The translations under genes were made by a program, and so were the position numbers. DNA of 64,000 nucleotides from Bacteroides rodentium JCM 16496 (GTDB taxonomy: Bacteria > Bacteroidota > Bacteroidia > Bacteroidales > Bacteroidaceae). Position 1 is the first letter of the stretch. Each line of letters opens with the position of its first letter. The notes below the pieces were generated by a model, which saw only the letters and a program-made list of their open reading frames with translations, searched no databases and had not been told where the DNA came from. Shown here in pieces: positions 16,923 to 25,301 of the stretch. The stretch lies in the NCBI RefSeq assembly GCF_000614125.1, contig NZ_BAKJ01000005.1:1-64000 (forward strand), written 5' to 3'.

Positions 16923-19900
16923 TCACTCCTTCATTCTGTCCACATACATATTATACAGTTCTTCCACCTTCGGCTCGTAGATTTCGGCGAGCTTGGAGTT
17001 GTACTTCTTCATGGCCTTCACCTCGGCATCGAGTACAGCCCAGTGGTATTCAAATTCACGGGTAGAAATCATGAAGCGGTTGTCGTCCAGGCTCAGATAC
17101 CAGGTCAGGTACTCTACAGCCTTGTCAGCAAGGGCTTTCATCATCTCGTCCGCCTTGGCGGTTTCGCCCAGTTGGTAGTAGGCTTCCGCCATCTGTACGG
17201 CACCGTTCTGCCAGTCGTAAGGCACGTTGTAGGCGGGAATCATCTTTTCGGCATAGTCCAGGGCGGCTTTTGCCTTGTCTTTCTTGCCCTCACGCATCAG
17301 CTGCTGCACGAGTTGGGAGAAGATGCGACGGTGAGAGTGACACATGCGCATTGCGTTCTCGTCGATATAGATGCCCGGCTTGTCGATGCCACCGAACTTG
17401 AACTTGTTCATCAGGTTGTCGTACATCTTTTCGGAGTCTATTGTCACGCCCGTCTTACTGGTGTCGAACGGAGTGAAACGATAGGCAAGACCTTCCTGAA
17501 CGAAGTGGTTTTCCATATTCAGCTGGTTCTCCCTGCCTACGCTGACAGCGATATAGATGGGGCGTTCCCAGTTGGCCTCGCTCAGCATTTCGAGCATCAT
17601 CAACTCGCTCTTGTAGAGGGCGCGTTTGCCTTTCAGCGAAATGTGCATGTAGTCGGGGATTGAGTCGCCCGGTATCATCATGCCGCTGCGGCGCACGGCT
17701 TCCTTGTCTACCTTGATGACGATGCTGTCGGTAGGAATCACCTTCAAGTCCTGATTCTTGTTGCGCACCCAGTTCTTGAGGATATTCTTTAGCTCATACG
17801 GGTTGTCACCGAATTCTTTCTTTACATTGACTAGTGCTTCGGGATTACCGTCCAGTGCCTGCTTCTCGGCTTCGGCATAGAGCTGGTCGATGCTTTTCTT
17901 GTACTCAGGCTGGATGGGGACGTATTCGTTGGTGCCTTCTACGTACTCCATACGGTCCCAGGTGATGGGGAGAGAAGGACTGTCGTAGGCGGGGCGCTTC
18001 ATCTGGTCGATGTACCAATCGGTCTGCAGGTACGAGAGGTTGCAGGTACGGGCGTCGGTACGGAAACCTTCGGTCTCCTGGTTGTACCAGAGGGGGAAGG
18101 TATCGTTGTCACCATTGGTATAGATAATCGGGTTGCCGCTTTCTTGCAGGGACATCAGGTAGTTCTGGCCGAAGTCGCGTGCCATGTAGCGGTCGCTGCG
18201 GTCGTGGTCGTCCCAAGTCTGGCTTGCCATCTGCACGGGGACAAAGAGGCAGGCTACGGAAACGATGGCGGCAGCAGGCAGTTCCTTCATCTTGGCATAG
18301 TCTTGAAGCAGACGGACGAGTCCTGCCACACCCATACCAATCCAGATGGCGAAGGCGTAGAACGAACCGGCGTAGGCATAGTCACGTTCGCGCGGTTGGC
18401 TCGGAGTCTGGTTCAGGTAGAGCACGATGGCAATACCGGTCATGAAGAAGAGGAAGAAGACCACCCAGAATTGCTGGATGCCTTTCTGCCCACGGTAGGC
18501 TTGCCATAGCAGGCCGATGATACCTAGCAGCAGGGGTAGGCAGTAGAATACGTTGTGTCCCTTGTTGTCTTTCAGTTCCTGAGGCAAGAGGCTCTGGTCG
18601 CCCACCAGCCAGTTGTCGATGAACGGGATACCGGTAATCCAGTTGCCGTGTTCAATTTCTCCGCTGCCTTGTATGTCGTTCTGGCGTCCGGCGAAGTTCC
18701 ACATGAAGTAGCGCCAGTACATCCAGTTGAGCTGGTAGGAGAAGAAGAACTTGATGTTTTCCCACTGTGTGGGCATGTTTACCATAATCATGTTGCCGCA
18801 TTTGTCATAGGGCACATCGTAACCCTTGATGTCCTGCCAGGCATGGTATTGTTGTGTATGGGCACTGCTGTACATACGCGGGAACAGCATGTTCTGGGCG
18901 TATTCGTACTCAATGCGTCCGGGGATTTCGATGTACGAATCCTTTTCGTCGGGCGTAGCTTTCTCCTTGCGGATGAACTTCGTGCCGTTGTACTTGATGC
19001 GCGGTTCGCAGTAACCGTCTTTCACGTCCAGCGCCACTTGCGAGGAAAAGGCAGGGCCATAGAACAACGGGCGTGTGCCATACTGCTCGCGTCCCAGGTA
19101 TTCGCCCAGTGTGAAGATGTCCTCCGGAGAGTTCTGGTCCATCGGCGTGTTGGCGGTGGAGCGGATGACGATAAGTGCATACGAGGAATATCCGATGACA
19201 ATCATCATGGTGCAGAGCAGCGAGGTGTTCAGCGTGCGTGCCGATACGCGGAATTTCTCTTTGACGGCTGCCTGCGTCTTCGGACGGAGGTAGAGCCACA
19301 ATGCGGCAATGACAATGACACCGATAACTACCGAGCTGGTACCGTGTCCGTAGAACGGGATACCCAGCATGGCGATGGTGAGTATGAACGAGAGTGCCAT
19401 ACGTGCCTTGTTGCGTTCGGTATAGCTTTCGTAGATACCCCAGATGAGGCAGGCTGCCAACAGGATGATATATACGATGACACCCGTGTTGAAGGACATG
19501 CCCAGCGTGTTGACGAAGAGCAGTTCGAACCAGCCGCCCACTTTCACGATACCCGGCACGATGCCGTAGAGCACGGCTGCAACCAGTATGCCCGAAGCGA
19601 GCAATGCCAGCAGGGAGCCTTTCGCATTGGCATCGGGTACCTTCTTGTAGTAATATACCAGTACGATGGCGGGCAGGCAGAGCAGGTTCAGCAAGTGCAC
19701 GCCGATACTCAGGCCGGTCAGGTAGGCGATAAGAATCAGCCAGCGGTCGCTGTGAGGCTCGTTGGCAACGTCCTCCCACTTCAGTATCAGCCAGAATACC
19801 ACGGCGGTGAACAGTGAGGAGAAGGCATAAACCTCGCCTTCCACAGCACTGAACCAGAAGGTATCGCTGAACGTGTAGGCGAGTGCGCCCACCAGACCGC

Positions 19901-20266
19901 TACCCATGATGGTGGCCATCTGTCCGCGTGTGATATTGTTTTCGTCTGTCACCACGAGTTTGCGTACCAGATGCGTGATGCTCCAGAAGAGGAACAGGAT
20001 ACAGGCGCCGCTCATCAGCGCGCTCATGTAGTTCACCATCTTGGCCACGGTGGAGGCATCGGAAGCAAATTGTGAGAACAGGTTGGCTACCAGCATGAAG
20101 AACGGTGCGCCGGGCGGGTGTCCTACTTCCAGCTTATAGCCGGTGGTGATGAACTCCGGGCAGTCCCAAAAGCTTGCAGTGGGTTCGATGGTCATGCAGT
20201 AGACCGTCGCTGCAATGAGGAAGGTAATCCAGCTACAAGGTTGTTTACGGTTTTGTACTGTTTCAT
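16923..20266 (-). CDS. DUF2723 membrane protein, PMT-like glycosyltransferase (one-base frameshift near the start)
   Basis: The long frame from 20195 gives 1090 residues starting MTIEPTASFWDCPEF. The true start is ATG at 20266 (MKQYKTVNNLV): inserting one base near 20232 (GC-TGG) joins it to WITFLIAATVYCMTIEP. The membrane domain of ten or more helices carries the family motif FWDCPEFITTGYKLEVGHPP with acidic residues in the first periplasmic loop, as in GT-C/protein O-mannosyltransferases. A large soluble C-terminal part (about 560-1090) ends with helical repeats (KAKAALDYAEKMIPAYNVPY, AYYQLGETAKADEMMKALA). In Bacteroidota this family is linked to protein O-glycosylation or glycan export, but the reaction is unproven for this protein. 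Own -7 box at 20352-20359. Confidence 0.85.
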
Positions 20267-20351
20267 TCAGATGAAATTCGTTATAATTCAGTTTTGTTTT
20301 TTACAAGTTGTTTTGCCATCCGCTTAGTTAACATAACGGCATATATGGGTG

Positions 20352-20359
20352 CAAATATA
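20352..20359 (-). promoter_or_regulatory. -7 box for the DUF2723 gene
   Basis: On the minus strand TATATTTG fits TAnnTTTG, 86 bases before ATG 20266. The -33 box is not clear. Confidence 0.45.
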
Positions 20360-20420
20360 ATGATTTCGCTTCTAAATAGGTGACAATAAGCTGCATTATT
20401 AGGATAGGTTAAGGGATTTG

Positions 20421-20493
20421 CTGCATCTATAGATGCAGCACGGTGGAAGTATAGATGCAACGCGGTGGATATATAGATGCAACAATGATGATT
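20421..20493. repeat. Three 22-bp units with TATAGATGCA palindromes
   Basis: TATAGATGC starts at 20428, 20450 and 20472, exactly 22 bases apart. The first unit sits in a perfect 18-bp palindrome, CTGCATCTATAGATGCAG (20421-20438). CGGTGGA follows the first two units at the same offset. It lies between the DUF2723 promoter and the broken ATPase gene. See also 21827-21883, 44704-44780 and 60412-60497. Confidence 0.85.
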
Positions 20494-20614
20494 CTATAGA
20501 AGGAATATCCGGCCGATAAAAGGGGATGCGGAAAGGAAGTATCTTCCTTGCTTGTTTAAATGAATCTTTCGTTTATAACCGAAAATCTTGCCTTTTTCAC
20601 CAACTTTTTGGGTT

Positions 20615-21614
20615 ATGGACGAAAGAATGGATATACTTAGGAAGTACAATCTCTGGACAAGAGGAGATTTATATTTTCATCGACGAAGTGCAGCTCATCG
20701 AAGAATGGGAAAAGTCGGTCAATTCTTATTCGCAGGACTATACCGAGGAGTACGAGCTCTTTATCAGTGGCTCCAGCTCACGGATGCTGTCCGGTGAGCT
20801 TGCCACGCTGCTTTCCGGGCGATACGTCCAATTCCCGGTATATCCCTTCAGCTATCAGGAGTATACAGAGATAAGGCATCTGGAACAGAACCGTGAGAGC
20901 TATATGGGCTATATGAATACGGGCGGAATCCCAGAACTTTTTGTCTTGCCCGAAAAGCAGGAGGTGCAGCGCAATTACTTGTCTGCCTTGAAGGACACCA
21001 TCTTGCTGAAGGACATCATCCAACGCTACAGCATACGTGACCCCCGGCTGCTTGAGGACCTTTTTGCGTTTCTTGTAGGCAATGCCTCTAATTTAGTGTC
21101 CATCGGCAACATCGTGAACTATTTCAAGAGCCAAGGCCGGAAGACGGGCTATGATGCCGTGGCTGCCTACATAGGCTATATCGAAGACTCGTTCTTGGCG
21201 TATCGTTGTGAACGCTTCGACTTGCGCGGAAAGGAAATACTGTCCGGTACGGCGAAATATTACATCAACGACCTTGCCTTTAAGAATTTCCTTTATCCCG
21301 GAACGGCCTATGGTGTGGGTTATAAACTGGAGAATCTTGTCTATCTGGAGTTGCTCAGGGCAGGCTATGATGTCTATACCGGATGTGCCAAAGAAAAAGA
21401 GGTGGACTTCATCGCCTGGAAAGGCGACCGTACGATATATCTGCAATCCACCTACATGCTGGTATATGAACAGACGGTGCGCCGTGAGTATGCTTCGCTG
21501 GAGGCGATACAAGATAATTATGAGAAACTGGTTGTCTCGCTTGATGACTTCTGCCTGCCGTCTCATGAAGGAATACGGCATGTGCGGGCGTGGGAACTGC
21601 ATGGGTTGTTGTAA
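20615..21614 (+). pseudogene. AAA+ ATPase with DUF4143 domain, internally deleted (no Walker A)
   Basis: An N-terminal scrap MDERMDILRKYNLW (frame of 20615) resembles the start of this family. Then, without the expected ~100 residues that carry the P-loop, the sequence passes in another frame to EEIYIFIDEVQLIEEWEKSV (Walker B, near 20663). From there it is normal: YELFISGSSSRMLSGELATL (sensor region) and a C-terminal DUF4143 domain with NYLSALKDTILLKDIIQRYS, ENLVYLELLRAGYDVYTG and a nuclease-like KEKEVDFIAW. The deletion removes Walker A and shifts the frame, so no working ATPase can form. A shortened product might still start in the 20526 frame. Such proteins are single-chain ATPases of unknown role. 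Confidence 0.8.
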
Positions 21615-21826
21615 AAGGTGCTGAAAGACGGAAATATCCCTATAACCTTGACAAAAAGTAATGCTTTTCCCGGTTTTCCTGCCGCACTTGGTTTTATAGA
21701 AGAACGGATTTGGGATATATTGTGGATATTCAGCTCATAAAGATGCGTTCTTTTTGCATATTCTTCCGCTTTTGTGGGGCTTTTATGCAGAAATTGGCTG
21801 CACCTTTAAGCTAAAAAGAGTATACC

Positions 21827-21883
21827 GTTTTACTAAAAGGGGAGTTGTGTTTTAGTAAAACGGTTACTCTGTTTTAGTAAAAC
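21827..21883. repeat. Three GTTTTAGTAAAAC palindromes at 22-bp spacing
   Basis: GTTTTACTAAAA at 21827, and GTTTTAGTAAAACG at 21849 and 21871: starts exactly 22 bases apart. The latter two are perfect 13-base palindromes. It lies in the 790-base gap between the broken ATPase and the intact one. Confidence 0.85.
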
Positions 21884-21978
21884 GTTCTTTTGCTTTTGCC
21901 TTTTCGGTGCATCGAGGCTTTCGGAGAGGTGATTCCGATTTATCGTAAGGACGTTCGTTTTGGTATAATGCTTATAAC

Positions 21979-22074
21979 CTGACACTTACGGATTTTCGCT
22001 CTCGTATTTACTGCTGCGTGGGCAATGGGACGGAAATACGGGATTCTCGTGCGATAGAAAATACAAAGTGTCAG
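21979..22074. repeat. 96-bp imperfect inverted repeat in a gene-free gap
   Basis: CTGACACTT (21979-21987) is the exact complement of AAGTGTCAG (22066-22074), with patchy pairing inside (GATTTTC and CGTATTT against their counterparts). The gap 21615-22405 holds no gene I can support; short frames there resemble nothing known. This could be a small structured RNA or a MITE relic. Confidence 0.4.
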
Positions 22075-22405
22075 AATGACAAAATCATATTTATCTTCTG
22101 TAGGTATCAGCCTCAAAAATACTTTCCAATCTTTTTCTTGTTTTCATTCTTTATCGTTAAATTTGCCATCGAAGCAAGGAAGTGTCCTTAGCTTCAATGT
22201 TTTGTGAAATGATATTGTAAGAAGCGTTGTGCTTCATTCTTGTCTTTGAGAACCTGAGAAATTTTCGAAACTATACAAGAATGGCATGGACTGCTCCTGC
22301 GCTGGTTTCGGCGTGGGTCTGCTGTCTGTTCATTTGTATAGTGGGGTTTTCTCAGGACCTTCAAAGACGATGGATAGCACGCAGTTCCACGTTCTTTTTT
22401 TATAT

Positions 22406-23533
22406 TCAGCAATACTCCCTCCTGAACCAAAGCTCGAATATCGGATCGGAGAAAGCATACTTGTTTCCTTCTTTCTCAATGAAATCACGTTCTGTCAGCA
22501 TACGCTTGTTGCGTGTGATGGTCTGTGCACTGCCCAATTCATATTTCCGCACTACGGGGATGGAGTTGAAGCGGTATTCACCATCGGCTACAGCACGAAG
22601 CATGGCAGTTTGGGCAGCAGTCAGGTTCTCGGTGTCGTTCATGAACATAGGCATGTTGGTGTCTATCAGTTGGCGGGTACGGATTTCGATAATCTCATCT
22701 GTCACTTTTTCAGACGTACCGCTCCAGATGAAATAGCACAACTGTTGCAAATACCACGAATGGCATTTCACGATGTCGCACAGTTGTTCTGCTTGCTGTT
22801 CGCTGATTTCTTTGTTCGTCCGGTGGAAGGCATTGACGATGAAGGGCACCCATTCCTCTTTCTTTATCTTTTGCAGGAACAGTACTTGTCCGAAGCGGTA
22901 GAAGGGGTTAGAAGAATTGTTGAAGATGTCCATCATCATATGCCGCTTGCTTCCGTAAAAGCAATAGGAAACTTGTTGCTGCTTCTGCCAGGCAGAGCGC
23001 ATTTTTCCCTCCATACTTTTGTAGCCGGGTAGTAGTGCCAGTTGTTGGAACTCGTCGATGCAGACAATCAGGTGTATGCCTTTGGCAGCTGCTATCTTTT
23101 CGGGTAGTTCCAGTATCTCCATGACACTTTTTTCTTCCAGTTCCAATTTCAGGTCAAAGGAGAGGGTATCGGTTGGGTCGCTTTTCAATGTGATACTGGG
23201 AGAAACGGCTTTAAGAAACTGTTTCACATCTTCAAGCCTCTTTTCAAGGGTGGAGGCGGCGCAAGAAATGACTTCTCGCGCAAAGATGCGGTAGAATTCA
23301 GCTTCCGTCTTGATGCTGAATGCATCAATGAAGCAGACACGGATATGCTTGTCTTCTTGTGTCAGTTCGTCCATAGCTACTTTTACAAGCGACGATTTTC
23401 CCCATCGGCGCGGTGAAATAAGCATTACGTTGATGCCCGATCCAAGTAATTCTTTCAGTTGCTTTCGTTCTTCTACCCGATTGACGAAACTTTCTTTATC
23501 AACCAGTGTGCCGTATTGAAAAGGTGATTTCAT
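22406..23533 (-). CDS. AAA+ ATPase of the archaeal-type/MNS-STAND-like class
   Basis: 375 residues, intact. Walker A is SPRRWGKSSLVKVA near residue 40, with the doubled Arg common in this class; Walker B is LIVCIDEFQQLALLPG near 155; the sensor region is QVSYCFYGSKRHMMMDIF. A C-terminal winged-helix-like part (from about 300: AAQTAMLRAVADGEYRF, GSAQTITRNKRMLTERDFIE) ends with FSDPIFELWFRREY, the usual end of this family, abundant in Bacteroidales. No membrane segment. Function unknown; some relatives belong to defence or stress modules but nothing here proves that. Its promoter region carries a doubled palindrome (23571-23603). Confidence 0.85.
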   Translation of the reverse strand: MKSPFQYGTLVDKESFVNRVEERKQLKELLGSGINVMLISPRRWGKSSLVKVAMDELTQEDKHIRVCFIDAFSIKTEAEFYRIFAREVISCAASTLEKRLEDVKQFLKAVSPSITLKSDPTDTLSFDLKLELEEKSVMEILELPEKIAAAKGIHLIVCIDEFQQLALLPGYKSMEGKMRSAWQKQQQVSYCFYGSKRHMMMDIFNNSSNPFYRFGQVLFLQKIKKEEWVPFIVNAFHRTNKEISEQQAEQLCDIVKCHSWYLQQLCYFIWSGTSEKVTDEIIEIRTRQLIDTNMPMFMNDTENLTAAQTAMLRAVADGEYRFNSIPVVRKYELGSAQTITRNKRMLTERDFIEKEGNKYAFSDPIFELWFRREYC

Positions 23534-23558
23534 AAACTTTCTGTTCTTGATTTAATGA

Positions 23559-23603
23559 CAAATATACAAATTATACATCAATGTATAATACATCAATGTA
23601 TAA
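23559..23603 (-). promoter_or_regulatory. Promoter and tandem-palindrome operator of the ATPase gene
   Basis: On the minus strand TATATTTG (23559-23566) fits the -7 box, 26 bases before the ATPase ATG. Directly upstream TACATCAATGTATAA occurs twice in tandem (23574-23588 and 23589-23603); each lies in a TTATACAT/ATGTATAA palindrome. The site covers the -33 region and looks like an operator, perhaps self-regulatory. Confidence 0.55.
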
Positions 23604-23616
23604 TTTTGTTTGAGCA

Positions 23617-23685
23617 CATGTGCAAAAACACCCACTTTTTGCACATGAAACGGAGAACGTGAGCAAAAAAGCCTTATTTTTGCTC
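23617..23685. repeat. Two GCAAAAA-N7-TTTTTGC hairpins in a divergent promoter region
   Basis: CATGTGCAAAAA (23617-23628) pairs perfectly with TTTTTGCACATG (23636-23647); GAGCAAAAA (23661-23669) pairs with TTTTTGCTC (23677-23685), and AACG/CGTT extend the second stem. Both have a GCAAAAA core and a 7-base loop, and start 41 bases apart, between the ATPase and the esterase genes. Confidence 0.7.
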
Positions 23686-23726
23686 GCGTTATTGATTCCG
23701 AATATAATGTTAAATACAAATATACT

Positions 23727-25148
23727 ATGAAAAGTAAGGTTCTTGCATTGATTCTATTATGCGGTGCCGCCTCGTTGGGCGCCAAAGTAAAACTGCCTGC
23801 ACTGGTGGGCGACAACATGATACTCCAGCAGCAGACTGAAGTGAAACTGTGGGGAACGGCTGCTCCGGAAGCCGAAGTACGCGTTACGCCTTCGTGGAAC
23901 GGACAGACAATGACTTGCCGTGCCGATAAGGATGGCGGTTGGACGCTTGCCGTGGAGACTCCGGCAGCAGGATACACGCCTTATGAGATAACTTTTGATG
24001 ACGGAGAAAAAACTACGTTGAAGAATATCCTAATCGGTGAAGTATGGCTTGCTTCCGGCCAGAGCAATATGGAAATGCCCCTGAAAGGTTTTGCTGGCTG
24101 TTGCATCATGAACGGAGCGGATGACATCATAGTTTCTGCCGAGAATAAGGGGGTGCGTATGTTCACCGTTCCCAAGCACCAGACTTATGAACTGCAAACC
24201 GACTGCAAAGGTAGCTGGAACATATCTTCCATAGAAACCGCACCCGATTTCAGTGCGACGGCCTACTATTTTGCCACTTCGTTGAGCCGTGCCCTCCGGA
24301 TTCCGGTCGGCATCATCTGTAGCGCTTACGGTGGATCCACTGTAGAAGGTTGGATAAGCCGTGAACTGCTGGAAAACTATCCAGACATATCTCTCAACCC
24401 CGATTCCATCGAACGCCTGCATCCCATGCTCCGCCCCATGCTGATGTACAATGCCATGCTGAAGCCGCTTCAGAACTATACCATCAAAGGGTTCATCTGG
24501 TATCAGGGAGAGTCGAACGTAGGTCGCCATGAAACATATGCCGAACGCTTGGCCGACATGGTGCAGCTGTGGCGCAAGGAATGGGGGCTGGGCGAATTGC
24601 CTTTCTACTTTGCCGAAATAGCGCCGTACGCCTATGGAGGTACCCAGCAAGAGAAAGCTGCTTACCTACGTGAAGCGCAATTCCGTGCCCAAAGCCTGAT
24701 TCCGAACAGTGGTATGATTTCGACAAACGACCTTGTAGAGCCTTATGAGATGTACAATATCCATCCCCGCAACAAGACAAAGGTAGGTCAACGCTTGAGC
24801 TATCTGGCATTGAACCTTACCTATGGATTGAAGCAGATACACTGTTTCGGCCCACAATATAAGTCATGGACTGCTAAAGGCAGTGAAGCATGGGTTTCCT
24901 TCGACCATTTGGAAATGGGTATCTGTCGCAACTATGACCTTCGCGGTTTCGAAGTGGCGGGTGAGGACCGTGTGTTCCATCCTGCCGACAAAGTATGGCT
25001 GCACTGGCAGACGAATGAAGTGGTAATCTCTTCAGAAAAGGTATCCCATCCCGTCAGCGTGCGCTATTGTTTCCATGATTTCCAGATTGGTACGATGATT
25101 GGCGGAAATGAATTGCCTACCATTCCGTTCCGTACGGATAATTGGTGA
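23727..25148 (+). CDS. Exported SGNH-family carbohydrate esterase (sialate O-acetylesterase-like)
   Basis: 473 residues with a Sec signal (LALILLCGAASLGAKV, cleavage near residue 20). An N-terminal beta domain (KLPALVGDNMILQQQTEVKL to about 100) precedes the SGNH core: nucleophile Ser in ASGQSNMEMP near 113, Gly in SAYGGSTVEGW near 200, Asn region FIWYQGESNVG near 257, and catalytic Asp/His in the late NIHPRNKTKVGQRL block. Annotated relatives remove O-acetyl groups from sialic acids or from plant polysaccharides such as xylan and xyloglucan. Placed before the glucan-degrading genes, a plant-glycan acetylesterase is the more plausible role, by inference. A hairpin repeat (25191-25260) follows. 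Confidence 0.85.
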   Translation: MKSKVLALILLCGAASLGAKVKLPALVGDNMILQQQTEVKLWGTAAPEAEVRVTPSWNGQTMTCRADKDGGWTLAVETPAAGYTPYEITFDDGEKTTLKNILIGEVWLASGQSNMEMPLKGFAGCCIMNGADDIIVSAENKGVRMFTVPKHQTYELQTDCKGSWNISSIETAPDFSATAYYFATSLSRALRIPVGIICSAYGGSTVEGWISRELLENYPDISLNPDSIERLHPMLRPMLMYNAMLKPLQNYTIKGFIWYQGESNVGRHETYAERLADMVQLWRKEWGLGELPFYFAEIAPYAYGGTQQEKAAYLREAQFRAQSLIPNSGMISTNDLVEPYEMYNIHPRNKTKVGQRLSYLALNLTYGLKQIHCFGPQYKSWTAKGSEAWVSFDHLEMGICRNYDLRGFEVAGEDRVFHPADKVWLHWQTNEVVISSEKVSHPVSVRYCFHDFQIGTMIGGNELPTIPFRTDNW

Positions 25149-25190
25149 AAGAACGGAAAGTAGATAAACACTTTCATTATACTATAATAT

Positions 25191-25260
25191 TAGGCGCGGG
25201 TTACGCGGAATCCATGGATGCAGTAAACTAAATCCGTGAAATCCGTGTAATCCGCGCCTA
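25191..25260. repeat. GGCGCGGGTTACGCGG hairpin repeat, copy 2
   Basis: TAGGCGCGGGTTAC at the left pairs with GTAATCCGCGCCTA at the right, with inner words CGCGGA and TCCGTG. It ends in AAAAGAAA like copy 1 at 10829-10906. It lies between convergent genes (esterase and the first GH9). Confidence 0.7.
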
Positions 25261-25301
25261 AAAGAAAACATCCAGAGGGTTTTGTTCCCCCTCTGTCTTT
25301 C

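Noticed and set aside
18555..19817. 420-codon open frame antisense to the DUF2723 gene
   Set aside because: It mirrors the codon pattern of a clearly real membrane-protein gene, has no family motif and no promoter or ribosome site.
21827..21883. CRISPR-like or phase-invertible promoter element
   Set aside because: No spacers, no flanking long inverted repeats and no invertase gene nearby; the units are direct repeats of palindromes.
22194..22430. 78-codon minus-strand frame after the intact ATPase
   Set aside because: It overlaps the ATPase 3' end, has no ribosome site and resembles nothing known.
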